A program made the translations under genes and the position numbers. Of a DNA stretch of 64,000 nt, positions 45,381 to 54,840 are shown one piece after another. Origin of the DNA: CAYVRJ01 sp964453645 (lineage in GTDB: Bacteria > Bacillota > Clostridia > Christensenellales > JAWKQI01); assembly GCA_964453645.1 (NCBI GenBank), contig CAYVRJ010000003.1, positions 62,001-126,000 on the forward strand, written 5' to 3'. The notes beneath the pieces were generated by a model. That model saw nothing but the letters and a program-made list of their open reading frames with translations. It was not told the origin of the DNA and made no database searches. Position 1 is the first letter of the stretch; each line of letters begins with the position of its first letter.

Positions 45381-46745
45381 ATGGAAAAAATACCCTACAA
45401 AATCTATTTAACCGAACGGGATATGCCAAAAGTATGGCATAATCTTCGAGCTGCTATGATCGAAAAACCCGAGGGTTTTATCAATCCGGCAAACGGTGAA
45501 CCCTGTCCCAAAGAGGCGCTGATGCCCCTGTTTTGTGAGGAGCTGGTGGAACAAGAGTTCGATACAACCAACGAATTTATTGAGATTCCAGAGGAAATAC
45601 AGAATTTTTATAAGATGTTTAGGCCCTCTCCCCTGGTGCGGGCGTACTGCTTGGAGCAGGCGCTGGGTACACCTGCAAAGATTTTTTATAAATTTGAGGG
45701 CAACAACACGTCGGGCAGCCACAAGTTAAATTCGGCAGCGGCACAGGTATATTACGCCAAGAAGCAGGGGATCACCCATCTCACCACCGAAACCGGTGCA
45801 GGCCAGTGGGGTTCGGCCCTCTCCATGGCGTGTGCATACTTTGGAGTGGATTTAAAGGTTTATATGGTAAAAGTCTCCAGCGAGCAAAAACCCTATCGCA
45901 AGATTTTAATGGAGACATATGGGGCAGAGGTCATTCCCTCTCCTTCCCAAACGACGGATGCAGGGCGAAAGATTCTCAGCGAAAACCCCAACACGGGGGG
46001 AAGTTTGGGTTGTGCCATCTCCGAAGCCATTGAATCTGCCATGAAATCCGAAAATTGCAGATACGTTTTAGGCAGTGTGTTAAACCACGTACTGCTCCAC
46101 CAGTCGGTAATCGGATTGGAAGCAAAAGCAGCCCTTGATCTGTATGGCATCACTCCGGATGTGGTCATTGGCTGTGCGGGAGGTGGTTCTAACCTAGGCG
46201 GGTTGATTTCACCCTTTGTGGCCGATAAGATTCGAGGCAAGAACAACACCCAGTTTATTGCAGTGGAACCGGCGAGCTGTCCTTCTATGACCAGGGGACG
46301 ATACGCCCTAGACTTTGGTGATACGGGTAAGACCACCCCTCTTATTAAGATGTATACCTTGGGCAGTGGATTTATTCCGTCTCCCAACCATGCAGGAGGG
46401 CTTCGGTATCACGGCATGTCGCCCATCGTCTCCAAGCTGTACCACGACAAGATCATTTCGGCAAAATCGTACACCCAGACCGAGGTGTTTGATGCAGCCA
46501 CAATGTTTGCCCGGTGTGAGGGAACGTTACCCGCACCCGAGAGTGCCCACGCCATCAAAGGGGCCATTGATGAGGCCATTGCGTGCAGGGAGAGCGGGGA
46601 GAGTAAGGTGATCTTGTTTGGTTTGACTGGGACGGGATATTTTGATATGGCTGCGTATCAGAACTACAACAGCAAGAACATGAACGACTACGTTCCAACA
46701 GACGAAGATTTAGCCAAGGGATTTGAGACTCTGCCAAAAGTTTAA
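45381..46745 (+). CDS. TrpB2-type tryptophan synthase beta chain
   Basis: PLP enzyme of the TrpB2 group, 454 residues, longer than TrpB1 (about 400) with the extra N-terminal segment typical of TrpB2. It would join indole and serine to make tryptophan. The PLP lysine lies in NTSGSHKLNSA, the glycine loop is CAGGGSNLGG, and the substrate Glu lies in TETGAGQWGSA. No trpA or other trp gene is nearby, so indole salvage or a different beta-replacement reaction is possible. AAAGGAG precedes the ATG; a leader and attenuator lie upstream. Confidence 0.88.
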   Translation: MEKIPYKIYLTERDMPKVWHNLRAAMIEKPEGFINPANGEPCPKEALMPLFCEELVEQEFDTTNEFIEIPEEIQNFYKMFRPSPLVRAYCLEQALGTPAKIFYKFEGNNTSGSHKLNSAAAQVYYAKKQGITHLTTETGAGQWGSALSMACAYFGVDLKVYMVKVSSEQKPYRKILMETYGAEVIPSPSQTTDAGRKILSENPNTGGSLGCAISEAIESAMKSENCRYVLGSVLNHVLLHQSVIGLEAKAALDLYGITPDVVIGCAGGGSNLGGLISPFVADKIRGKNNTQFIAVEPASCPSMTRGRYALDFGDTGKTTPLIKMYTLGSGFIPSPNHAGGLRYHGMSPIVSKLYHDKIISAKSYTQTEVFDAATMFARCEGTLPAPESAHAIKGAIDEAIACRESGESKVILFGLTGTGYFDMAAYQNYNSKNMNDYVPTDEDLAKGFETLPKV

Positions 46746-46796
46746 GGGATAGCAGGGCGGGCTGCACCCGTTAAGGGGGATTACTCGCCCTATTCT

Positions 46797-46945
46797 TTCT
46801 TCTTGGGGGCTGCTCGCCCCCAAACCCCTAGGCAGGGACTGTGTCCCTGCACCCCTTGTAGGGGGGTAATATATTAACGTATTAGCAAAGCATTAGCTTT
46901 GCATTAAAAAGTCCCCTGAACGGGGTTTGGGGCATTGCCCCAGTA
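46797..46945. repeat. Hairpin-rich intergenic repeat, copy 3
   Basis: The left end TTCTTGGGGGCTGCTCGCCCCCAAACCCC resembles the reverse complement of the right end (CGGGGTTTGGGGCATTGCCCCAGT, 46919-46942), giving imperfect terminal inverted repeats. Between them are CAGGGAC...GTCCCTG and AGCAAAGCATTAGCTTTGC stem-loops. Blocks are shared with the copies at 15636 and 18749. The 383-base gap (46746-47128) also holds the tup promoter and riboswitch; I see no gene in it. Confidence 0.65.
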
Positions 46946-46985
46946 AAACAATTACCAGCAATACCATTAATAAGCAATTATTTCA

Positions 46986-47013
46986 TTGACAAAGTAAAAG
47001 ATTGTGATATAAT
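46986..47013 (+). promoter_or_regulatory. tupABC promoter
   Basis: TTGACA, 16 bases, TATAAT, ending about 15 bases before the riboswitch. Confidence 0.8.
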
Positions 47014-47027
47014 GCACATAATAAATT

Positions 47028-47120
47028 GTTTCGAGCCCAAAAACCTACGGCATTTTGCTATGGTTTCGGGACGTTAGGGTTTGTTTGGAAACGGACAGGC
47101 CTCCCATTTGGAAAGGAGCT
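47028..47120 (+). ncRNA. Molybdenum/tungsten cofactor (Moco/Tuco) riboswitch
   Basis: The leader shows segments I recall from the Moco RNA motif: CGAGCCC, AACC...GGTTTCGGGAC, and GGACAGGCCTCCC...GGAAAGGAG. CTCC at 47101-47104 can pair with GGAG at 47115-47118, which is the tupA ribosome site, suggesting that cofactor binding blocks translation. The downstream tungstate transporter is the expected target. Family assignment is from memory. Confidence 0.75.
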
Positions 47121-47128
47121 AATTTTTT

Positions 47129-47935
47129 ATGTTCAAAAAAACAATACTTCTCATTTCTATCTTATTGCTGCTAACAGCATGTACCTCTGCTGCGAAAACC
47201 GATCTCACCTTGGCCACCACCACCAGCGTAAACGATTCGGGTCTTTTGGAATATCTTCGCCCTGAACTGGAAAAAGATATAAACGTCAACTTAAACGTCA
47301 TCTCTCAGGGAACGGGACAGGCCATTAAAACCGCTGAAGCGGGAGATGCCGATGTAGTGCTGGTTCACTCCAAGTCGGCAGAAGAGGAGTTTGTGTCTGG
47401 AGGGTTTGGTGCCTCGCGTATACCTTTTATGTACAACTATTTTGTAGTAGTGGGGCCAAAGGATGACCCCGCTGGAATAAAAGGTTTTGCAACCGCAAGC
47501 GAAGGCTTTGCAAAGATAGCAAATGCCAAGGCAACCTTTATCTCCCGAGGAGATGATTCGGGAACCCACACCAAAGAAAAGAATTTGTGGAAGAGTGCGG
47601 GGATTGAACCCGCAGGAGATTTTTATATCTCAGCCGGACGAGGCATGGGGGATACCCTCACCATGGCCAGCGAAATGCTGGGATATACCTTGACCGACAA
47701 GGCAACTTATCTCTCCATGCAAGATAAATTGGATTTGGAAATACTCATTGAAGAATCTGCCGACTTAAAAAACGAATACAGCGTCATCGAAGTGAACGCT
47801 GCAAATGTTAAAGTTAAAAACAACGAGGGAGCGAAGAACTTTGTGAAGTGGATCACCTCCAAGAAAGCTCTGGATCTCATTGCAAAGTACGGCATCGATA
47901 CCTATGGTGAAGCACTGTTCTTTGTATATGAATGA
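47129..47935 (+). CDS. tupA: Tungstate ABC transporter substrate-binding lipoprotein
   Basis: Captures tungstate outside the membrane. 268 residues; signal peptide with lipobox LLTAC. The oxyanion-binding TTTSVNDSGLL motif at the start of the mature part is the TupA hallmark (TTTS), with RGDDSGTHTKE further on completing the site. The stop overlaps tupB by four bases. Controlled by the riboswitch just upstream. Molybdate or vanadate use cannot be excluded. Confidence 0.92.
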   Translation: MFKKTILLISILLLLTACTSAAKTDLTLATTTSVNDSGLLEYLRPELEKDINVNLNVISQGTGQAIKTAEAGDADVVLVHSKSAEEEFVSGGFGASRIPFMYNYFVVVGPKDDPAGIKGFATASEGFAKIANAKATFISRGDDSGTHTKEKNLWKSAGIEPAGDFYISAGRGMGDTLTMASEMLGYTLTDKATYLSMQDKLDLEILIEESADLKNEYSVIEVNAANVKVKNNEGAKNFVKWITSKKALDLIAKYGIDTYGEALFFVYE

Positions 47936-48621
47936 ATGACTTTCTATCAGCCCTAAAACTGATCGTCACCTTCGACCCACAAGTATACGAAATAATTGGG
48001 TTAACGCTGGTTGTCACCATTGTTTCGGCACTTGTGTCGTCCGCATGCGGGGTACCGCTGGGTATCCTGCTGGGCAGCAGTGAATTTCGGGGCAGAAAAA
48101 TAATCATGAAGCTGGTAAACACGTTTATGGGCATTCCTCCGGTTGTGGCAGGATTGATCGTTTTTTTGCTGCTGTCAAGGAGTGGGCCACTGGGCTCCCT
48201 CTCCCTTTTGTTCACACCAACGGCCATGGTGATTGCCCAAGTTCTTTTAATTTGGCCCATTGTCACAGGTTTGACTGCATCGGCAATTTCTCTTAAAAAA
48301 ACCGTGGTGCTGGAGACCTGCAAGGGTTTGTGCCTGAGCAGCAAAACAGCCAAAGGGTTGCTGAGGCGGGAGTGCAAAACGCCCATCATCTCCGCTTGTA
48401 TTGCGGGATACGGCAGAGCCATTTCCGAGGTGGGTGCCATTATGCTGGTGGGGGGGAACATTTTGCACAAAACCAGAGTGCTCACCACGGCCATCGTATT
48501 GGAGACGGGTAAGGGGAACTTTGCCGTTTCTCTGGCGCTGGGGCTGGTGTTGTTGCTGCTCTCCTTTGCCGTTACATCGCTGATCAGCTATTTTGGGGAG
48601 GGTGTACGTGTTCGCAAGTAA
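47932..48621 (+). CDS. tupB: Tungstate ABC transporter permease
   Basis: 229-residue membrane permease with about five to six hydrophobic segments. The cytoplasmic coupling loop ETCKGLCLSSKTAKGLLRREC...GYGRAISEVGAIMLVGG contains the family EAA-type motif. ATG overlaps the tupA stop. Confidence 0.9.
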   Translation: MNDFLSALKLIVTFDPQVYEIIGLTLVVTIVSALVSSACGVPLGILLGSSEFRGRKIIMKLVNTFMGIPPVVAGLIVFLLLSRSGPLGSLSLLFTPTAMVIAQVLLIWPIVTGLTASAISLKKTVVLETCKGLCLSSKTAKGLLRRECKTPIISACIAGYGRAISEVGAIMLVGGNILHKTRVLTTAIVLETGKGNFAVSLALGLVLLLLSFAVTSLISYFGEGVRVRK

Positions 48622-49240
48622 TATATATTATGAAGTGTCGGGCAAGGTCATCCTGGACGTCCCTGCCCTTGAAATTGCAGACAACTGCATCAACGTGCTC
48701 ATGGGGCCAAACGGTGCGGGGAAGACTAGCTTGCTTCGCTGTTTGACATCCCTTTCGGGTCGATGTGCATTTGAAGTGGATCAGCCACATTTTCTCATGC
48801 AAACGCCCTATATTTTCAATATGTCTGTGCTGGACAACGCCTTGCTGGTGTGCAAGGACAGAGAAAAAGTGATGGTTCATTTAGAGATGCTGGGAATGGG
48901 GGATAAAGCAAACAGGCTGGCCACCACCCTTTCGGGGGGAGAAGGGGCACGGGTTGCCCTGCTGCGCACATTGGTGACAAATCCAGCGTTGGCACTGCTG
49001 GACGAACCCACGGCATCCGCTGATCTGGAGGGGACGGCACTGATGGAAGCTTATATTAAAGATTGCGTGGCACAGGGGACAACCGTTCTCATGACCACCC
49101 ACAGCCCCAAACAGGCACTTCGGCTGGGCAAGTATCTCAATATTTTGTGCGACGGAAATCTTGTAGAGGCAGGGGAGACGCAGACAGTGCTGTTTTCCCC
49201 CACCCATCAAAAGAGTATCACGTATTTATCCATGATGTAG
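48608..49240 (+). CDS. tupC: Tungstate ABC transporter ATPase
   Basis: ABC ATPase of about 210 residues, a compact form. Walker A GPNGAGKTS, signature LSGGEGARVALLR (family LSGGEqqRv), Walker B ALLDEPTAS, H-loop TTHS. The GTG at 48608 is preferred: GGGGAGG lies six bases upstream, whereas the frame's earlier TTG at 48593 overlaps that site. It overlaps tupB by 14 bases and ends next to the convergent ypeB gene with no gap. Confidence 0.9.
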   Translation: MFASNIYYEVSGKVILDVPALEIADNCINVLMGPNGAGKTSLLRCLTSLSGRCAFEVDQPHFLMQTPYIFNMSVLDNALLVCKDREKVMVHLEMLGMGDKANRLATTLSGGEGARVALLRTLVTNPALALLDEPTASADLEGTALMEAYIKDCVAQGTTVLMTTHSPKQALRLGKYLNILCDGNLVEAGETQTVLFSPTHQKSITYLSMM

Positions 49241-50557
49241 TTACATGGTGAGCACACCTTCGTTGGTGTGTATGAGGTGCAGCACATTTTCTTCTGCACC
49301 TGTGTACGCATTGATATAGATCAAATACTCTTCTTCGTCAATTCTTCCCAGATACTCATAACACAGTAGTTCTTGCTGATTGTCACCGGGAATGAGGGTG
49401 AGGGTCACTTTCTCCACGCTCACATAGGGGGAGAGCTTCACATCCTCGGGCGCAATTTTTGGCCGGGGGATGTAGCGCAGTTTGTGGTTCATTAAATAGT
49501 TGTAGCAGTTGATGCCTGTGATGGTGTTGTCGTCGACATTTACCCACACTTTGATCAAATCCGGGTAGAGCAGGATATCGCCCGAAAGGGGCGCTAGGTT
49601 GATCACCGCATTACCTCCGTAGAACTGTGCGTAGTTGGCCTTAAACTGGGTGCCCGTCTTTTGCAGCAGAAACTCTTCTGCCTTTTGGGCAAGCTCAGCA
49701 TAACGATCCTCGGTGGGGATGGCGCTGGCTGTACCGCTAGTGTGAATCATAAAGTAGAGGAGCTGCCCGCTGGCTTTGGTGACGCAAGCGGAGTAATCCC
49801 CATAAGCGCTGTTGCCGTCGAAGGAGTAGCACTCGATGGGGCCATACACATCCTCCTTGCGGATGATGGATGCCACCTTACCCGAACCGATATAATTGCG
49901 AATGACCTGCTCCGCTTCCTCGGCAGTCACTTCATTACCCAACAGTCCAACGGGGGTTTTACCCTCGGCGCTCTGGGAAAAGGGGCCGTCGTAGTTGAGA
50001 CTGGGATACTTTTGGTTTACAAAGTCCAACGATGTCACTGTATCGGCAGAATAAAAGGATGTTTCTTCGTCAAACTGTATTCCATTTGAATAATAACCGT
50101 TGAGTTTAGCGAGTGTGTCCCCAGAGGTTTCGATGAGGTTTTCAAGCTGATAAAAATCATCTCCCGACAAACTCCCGCCCCGGGCAACCTTTTTGGATAG
50201 CTGCCGGCAGTAGTCTCCCGTGCGGTTGAGAAACTGGTTAAACTGTTCCGTTGCACCATAAGTAACGGGCATGGATGCAACGTTGGATTGAACATCACCT
50301 GTCTCCCGCCAGATGTCCAAGAGGATTTCAGCCTGCATGGCGGGACTGGCAACCGCCTTTAATTTATTTAACTTATTGTTGATGCCGCCTAAGCCGATGT
50401 ACAGCCCGTTAAAGGATTTTTTATAGACATCCTCCAGCCGTTGCTGGGTTTGGAGCAAATCTTCGTGTACGATAATGGCGTAGACGATGGTGCATATGAG
50501 TAAAATAAATAAAAGAGTGTTTACCAGATATTTTCGAACAAATACTTCTAATCGCAT
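49241..50557 (-). CDS. ypeB: Spore germination protein YpeB
   Basis: 438-residue spore protein that stabilises and localises the cortex-lytic enzyme SleB. An N-terminal TM (about 10-30) is followed by a helical domain and C-terminal PepSY-like repeats (VTAEEAEQVIRNYIGSG, and the EEEYLIYINAYTGAEENV end). GGAGATG lies before the ATG. It follows sleB by nine bases, the standard sleB-ypeB order. Confidence 0.9.
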   Translation of the reverse strand: MRLEVFVRKYLVNTLLFILLICTIVYAIIVHEDLLQTQQRLEDVYKKSFNGLYIGLGGINNKLNKLKAVASPAMQAEILLDIWRETGDVQSNVASMPVTYGATEQFNQFLNRTGDYCRQLSKKVARGGSLSGDDFYQLENLIETSGDTLAKLNGYYSNGIQFDEETSFYSADTVTSLDFVNQKYPSLNYDGPFSQSAEGKTPVGLLGNEVTAEEAEQVIRNYIGSGKVASIIRKEDVYGPIECYSFDGNSAYGDYSACVTKASGQLLYFMIHTSGTASAIPTEDRYAELAQKAEEFLLQKTGTQFKANYAQFYGGNAVINLAPLSGDILLYPDLIKVWVNVDDNTITGINCYNYLMNHKLRYIPRPKIAPEDVKLSPYVSVEKVTLTLIPGDNQQELLCYEYLGRIDEEEYLIYINAYTGAEENVLHLIHTNEGVLTM

Positions 50558-50566
50558 AACATCTCC

Positions 50567-51220
50567 TCACTTGTAGAATCTGTGGTTGCCGATAGCCGTC
50601 ACAAAACCCATGGAGTCCAAAAAAGTGTTGGGGGTTGCGGTGAAAAACAGTGCACCGCAGGAGGGGTCATGGCCGTTCATGGCATCTCTTGCTGCTCTTA
50701 GGGAACTCTCGTCGGGTTCATCGCTGAGTTTTCCCTCTCTCACTATGTCGAAGGCTCCCTTTTGATAGATACACTCATAGATGGTGTTGGGAAACTTTGA
50801 ATTCACCACCCGGTTGAGCACCACGCCACCCACGGCCACTTTAGCTTTGTAGGGCTCTCCCTGAGTTTGGGCGTGAATCAGCTTGGCTAAAAGGATGATA
50901 TCGGGTGAATCCTCCCGATCGGGCAGGGGTTTCTTTGCGTTATCCCGAAGGTCCACCCCCAGCTTTGCAGCCGTCACATCGTCCACCACCCCGTCGTCGT
51001 TGAGGCCGTGTTTGCGCTGGAACACGGTGACTGCCTGTTTGGTGCCTTCCCCGTACTTGCCATCGATGATGCCGTTGTAGTAGCCGTAATTTTTCAGCCG
51101 AAGCTGAATTTCCTTCACTCTAGCCCCGCTATCCCCCGATTGAATGGAGGCAGCGGTTATGTCGCAGCCACATAAGAGAAAGGAGAAACACAATGTTATG
51201 ATCAGGACTTTTTTGAACAT
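50567..51220 (-). CDS. sleB: Spore cortex-lytic enzyme SleB, with altered active-site motif
   Basis: Lytic transglycosylase that degrades spore cortex during germination. 217 residues: a signal peptide (with a possible lipobox LLCGC), a PG_binding_1 domain (about 30-95: VKEIQLRLKNYGYYNGIIDGKYG), and the Hydrolase_2 catalytic domain (about 110-217). The conserved catalytic segment, usually AEARGEPY with the first Glu catalytic, reads AQTQGEPY here, while KVAVGGVVLNRVV is normal. So the Glu appears replaced by Gln. Start and the spoIIR stop overlap (TAATG). Confidence 0.88.
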   Translation of the reverse strand: MFKKVLIITLCFSFLLCGCDITAASIQSGDSGARVKEIQLRLKNYGYYNGIIDGKYGEGTKQAVTVFQRKHGLNDDGVVDDVTAAKLGVDLRDNAKKPLPDREDSPDIILLAKLIHAQTQGEPYKAKVAVGGVVLNRVVNSKFPNTIYECIYQKGAFDIVREGKLSDEPDESSLRAARDAMNGHDPSCGALFFTATPNTFLDSMGFVTAIGNHRFYK

Positions 51221-51741
51221 TACTTTCCTCCGAATATATTGTTAAAAAACTCTCCTACTGCCGATTTGTACTCAACTTTATTGGGGGAAGCGGATGTGAC
51301 CTTTTCACTGCCCGGCACCACGCACAGGGGGGGAAAGATCACGCACCACCAGTTTTCTCCCGCTCCGTCGCCCAGCACCACCCTTAAGGCTTCATACTCT
51401 CCGGCGGGATACACCTCTCCAGCATATTCCTTGTCGGGGAACTCAAAGGTGCCCACACAGCTTTTGGCGGTGTAATTGAAGCCCTGTTCTTTTAATACGC
51501 CGTTTGCAACGGAATTAATTTCTTCTATGTTGTTTAGGATAAACTCATAGCCTTCCTGCTTGCTCTCAAAACGAGGCATTGATTCTAACACCTCGTCCCG
51601 GACAAGCAGCTTGACACTTTGATCTGCACTGCTGTTGGAGTTTGCAATGACGTGCAGACGAAAGGCATCGTAGCTTTTGACGCAGCCGAATGATACGGTT
51701 GCCAATATGAGTAATATTGCTGTAAAAATAATTTTCTTCAT
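51220..51741 (-). CDS. spoIIR: Stage II sporulation protein R
   Basis: Forespore signal that triggers SpoIIGA to process pro-sigma-E in the mother cell. 173 residues: a signal peptide ending SFGC, then the family core YDAFRLHVIANSNSSADQSVKLLVRDEVL. The ATG giving MKKIIFTA is set by GAGGAG six bases upstream; the first in-frame ATG lies 13 codons earlier and lacks a ribosome site. The spoIIR-sleB-ypeB linkage groups early sporulation and germination genes in one unit. Confidence 0.85.
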   Translation of the reverse strand: MKKIIFTAILLILATVSFGCVKSYDAFRLHVIANSNSSADQSVKLLVRDEVLESMPRFESKQEGYEFILNNIEEINSVANGVLKEQGFNYTAKSCVGTFEFPDKEYAGEVYPAGEYEALRVVLGDGAGENWWCVIFPPLCVVPGSEKVTSASPNKVEYKSAVGEFFNNIFGGK

Positions 51742-51796
51742 ATGTCTCTCCTCGTTTACTGGAGGATAGTATTGACACATGAATGAATTCTATACA

Positions 51797-51832
51797 CAAA
51801 AAAACATACACAGTTCATTTTGTGTATGTTTC
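51797..51832 (-). terminator. Terminator of the Ca/Na antiporter gene
   Basis: On the minus strand ACATACACA pairs with TGTGTATGT and is followed by a seven-T run. Confidence 0.8.
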
Positions 51833-51888
51833 AGATAGAATGCAACACGTCCGTCTACATTATGGCGTGTGATAGGTTGTCAAAATAT

Positions 51889-52851
51889 TTAAGAAAAGAT
51901 CAGCCACATAAAGAAGAGATAACAGAGCAGCATGGCAAAACCCTGAAACCGGGAGGTACGCCCCTTGTTGAGCAGGGTGGGGAGTAAGAATATAGCAAAA
52001 ATAATCAAAATGATGGGAATATCCACAATGGGTACCCGGGGGATCAGTTGTCCTTTAAACAGTTCGTTGGCAACTTTTAATTGCCCCCCCGAGAGCAGGG
52101 AAGATGCACTCATGAGAATGGTTAGGTTGATGGTGTTGGCACCGATGATATTACCAACACCCATGGACGTCTCTTTTTTGATGATGGCAGTGATGGTGCA
52201 CACCAACTCGGGCAGGGATGTGCCAATGGCTACAACGGTAACACCCACGATGCTCTCCGTAACCCCAAGGTATAGGGCGAGAGCCACACCGTTGTCCACC
52301 AGCAACCTTGCGCCCCCAATGAGACACCCGGCGCCCAGAATAAACAGAAAAATATTTTTAAGGGTGCTGCCCCCGTGAGCCGGGGTATCGTCGCTGGCGG
52401 GTATGAGTTGACGTTTGGCACAATTGATGTTGTATGCAATATAAACGCCACCTAACACGAGAAGGGGCAAACTCTCCACAATGGATAGGGTTGCGTCCTG
52501 CAACACAACAAACAGCCAGATCAACGCCAAGAGCATGATGCCAGCTTGCACAGCAAAAATCTTTTTATTCACAACAATGGGTAAAAAGATGAGGGAGAGG
52601 GTTAAGATTAAACCCGTATTCGCCATTACAGAGCCGATGGCGTTGCCAATACCCAAATCGTAAGAACCTTGACCCACGGCCAGCAGAGTCACCAACACTT
52701 CGGGCAGGGTGGTGGCAAAGGAGACCACAGTGGCTCCGATGATCATTTTGGGTATCCCCGTCTTTTCAGACATCCACACCGCTGCACTTAAAAACCAATC
52801 TCCACCCTTAATAATTAATATAAAGCCTAAACTTAACAGTACGATTACCAT
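51889..52851 (-). CDS. Calcium/sodium antiporter, YrbG-like
   Basis: CaCA-superfamily membrane exchanger, 320 residues with about ten TM segments. The two inverted alpha-repeats are visible: ATVVSFATTLPEVLVTLLA with GIGNAIGSVMANTG, and VTVVAIGTSLPELVCTITA with GVGNIIGANTINL. GAGG lies seven bases before the ATG. Single-gene unit between sporulation genes and rho. Confidence 0.9.
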   Translation of the reverse strand: MVIVLLSLGFILIIKGGDWFLSAAVWMSEKTGIPKMIIGATVVSFATTLPEVLVTLLAVGQGSYDLGIGNAIGSVMANTGLILTLSLIFLPIVVNKKIFAVQAGIMLLALIWLFVVLQDATLSIVESLPLLVLGGVYIAYNINCAKRQLIPASDDTPAHGGSTLKNIFLFILGAGCLIGGARLLVDNGVALALYLGVTESIVGVTVVAIGTSLPELVCTITAIIKKETSMGVGNIIGANTINLTILMSASSLLSGGQLKVANELFKGQLIPRVPIVDIPIILIIFAIFLLPTLLNKGRTSRFQGFAMLLCYLFFMWLIFS

Positions 52852-52895
52852 TCAAAAACCTCAATGCATTTGTATTAATTTATATTATATCCAGA

Positions 52896-52934
52896 ACAAA
52901 ACAATTACCCCTTCAACCAAAAGAGGTAATTGTC
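52896..52934 (-). terminator. Terminator of rho
   Basis: ACAATTACC / GGTAATTGT stem, followed on the minus strand by TTTTG. Confidence 0.6.
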
Positions 52935-52976
52935 AAACGTTTGATACAGTGCAAACCACACCGCAAACAGCAAAAT

Positions 52977-54518
52977 CTATAGATCTTCATCCACCTGAGA
53001 CTTCTCATACGAACTGGCCATGAGGCGGACAGTGTTTAAAAATGCTGCGTTGTTGGCGGTTTTGAGCATCATTTTCACCACCTGTTCGGTGATCTGCTCG
53101 GTGCCGCTGGCGGACAACAGCTTGCGTATGGCGAAAACCCCCTCCAATTCCTTGCGGGAGAGCAGCAAGTCTTCCCGGCGGGTTCCCGAACGGTTGATGT
53201 CGATGGCGGGGAAGATGCGCTTTTCGGACAGCTTGCGATCCAAGTGAACTTCCATGTTGCCGGTGCCCTTAAATTCTTCGTAGATGATGTCGTCCATCCT
53301 GGAACCAGTATCCACGAGAGCAGTGGCAATAATCGTGAGACTGCCGCCAAACTCGATGTTTCGGGCAGAACCGAAGAATTTCTTGGGTTTATAAAGACAA
53401 CCGGGATCCAAACCACCCGATAATGTCCTGCCGGTGGGGGGCACGGTTAAGTTATAGGCCCTTGCCAACCGGGTGAGACTATCCATTAAAATCACCACGT
53501 CTCGGCCGTGTTCCACCAACCGCTTGGCACGCTCCAGCACCATTTCGGCAACTCTCGTGTGATTCTCGGGTTTTTCATCAAAAGTGGAATAGACCACCTC
53601 TCCCGAGATGGAGCGCTGCATGTCGGTCACTTCCTCGGGGCGTTCGTCGATTAACAGCACCAGCAGTTCCACTTCGGGAAAGTTCCGGGTGATGCTGTTG
53701 GCGATTTTTTTGAGCATAATGGTTTTACCCGCTTTGGGAGGGGAGACGATCAATCCACGCTGTCCCTTGCCAATGGGGGCAAAGATATCGATAATGCGAA
53801 TGGCTAAATCTCGGCTCATGCCGTCTTGTTCCAACGTTAAGCGGCTGTCGGGGTAGATGGGGGTCAAGTCCTCGAAAGGCCTTCTCTTTTGGCACCGCTC
53901 GATGGTATCCCCGTTAACCTTTTCGATATATAAAAGGGCAAGCAGCTTGTCGCCGTCCTTAGATGGCCGTGTTTTACCAACGATAAAGTCACCGGTTTTT
54001 AAGCAAAGTTTGCGAATCTGCGCCATAGAGACGTAAACGTCCTTGGGGCCGGGGAGATAGTTTTCGCTGCGAAGGAAACCGTACCCCTCGGGGTGAATCT
54101 CCAATATGCCGCTGGCATCCCCGCATTCGCCGGTGTTTAAAATGGCGTTCACAGCTTCGTTTCCCGCAACGTATTCAATTACCTTTTTGTTTTCTTCGAA
54201 GGCGGGGGAAAAGCTGCCCTGATATTCACTTTCTTCTCTCTTTGGTTTAATAAATTGGAATTGTTCATTTGTGTTTAGTTGAATGGTTTCTTCCTCCTCT
54301 GGGGTTTCTAAAACCTCCATAGTTTCCTCGTCCTCCATGTCCTCGGATAGGTCATCGGCCAGATCCTCTGCTTCGCCGCCGTTGGCAGCATTGTTTAAAT
54401 CCAACAGCATATGCAACAGCTCAGGCTTTCGGTATTTCGTCACCGATTTAATGCCCGCAAGCTTTGCGATCTCCCGCAGGTCGGACAAGGATTTAAGCGC
54501 AAGTAGGCTCTTGTTCAT
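52977..54518 (-). CDS. rho: Transcription termination factor Rho
   Basis: RNA-dependent ATPase/helicase that ends transcription. 513 residues, longer than the 419 of E. coli. Order: Rho_N (about 5-45: [22 protein letters not shown]), an acidic insertion (about 48-80), a cold-shock RNA-binding domain (about 135-205: [15 protein letters not shown]), and the ATPase with Walker A SPPKAGKT, Walker [15 protein letters not shown] and the Q/R loops. AGGAA precedes the ATG. Confidence 0.96.
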   Translation of the reverse strand: MNKSLLALKSLSDLREIAKLAGIKSVTKYRKPELLHMLLDLNNAANGGEAEDLADDLSEDMEDEETMEVLETPEEEETIQLNTNEQFQFIKPKREESEYQGSFSPAFEENKKVIEYVAGNEAVNAILNTGECGDASGILEIHPEGYGFLRSENYLPGPKDVYVSMAQIRKLCLKTGDFIVGKTRPSKDGDKLLALLYIEKVNGDTIERCQKRRPFEDLTPIYPDSRLTLEQDGMSRDLAIRIIDIFAPIGKGQRGLIVSPPKAGKTIMLKKIANSITRNFPEVELLVLLIDERPEEVTDMQRSISGEVVYSTFDEKPENHTRVAEMVLERAKRLVEHGRDVVILMDSLTRLARAYNLTVPPTGRTLSGGLDPGCLYKPKKFFGSARNIEFGGSLTIIATALVDTGSRMDDIIYEEFKGTGNMEVHLDRKLSEKRIFPAIDINRSGTRREDLLLSRKELEGVFAIRKLLSASGTEQITEQVVKMMLKTANNAAFLNTVRLMASSYEKSQVDEDL

Positions 54519-54840
54519 AGAAATTATTCCTTTCGTGATATACGCACAACAAATTTAAAAATATAACAACTTTTGAAAAAGTCGGAATCAAATAGATATT
54601 TAGAATATTCATGGATATAGATTATAATAAAAAACTATAATACGTTTGTCAATAGTATTTCCAAATAAATAGCAAAAATTAAAAAAATATTCATTATAAT
54701 ACAAATATTTATCAATTCATTGATAAAACGACTAAATATTGGATTTCGTTGACTGTAACGACGTGTATCCACAAACGAACAAAAAAACTCGTAGGTGATT
54801 TACCCAAACGAGTTTGTGTTGCTTTAGTTCCTTGTGCCAC
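54519..54840. other. 322-base AT-rich intergenic region
   Basis: Holds the upstream region of rho (very AT-rich, several A/T tracts, no clear -35) and the terminator of the MBL gene at 54780-54815. I see no gene in it. Confidence 0.6.
54780..54815 (-). terminator. Terminator of the MBL/DUF1934 operon
   Basis: AAACTCGT / ACGAGTTT stem; the minus strand runs into seven T's. Confidence 0.75.
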
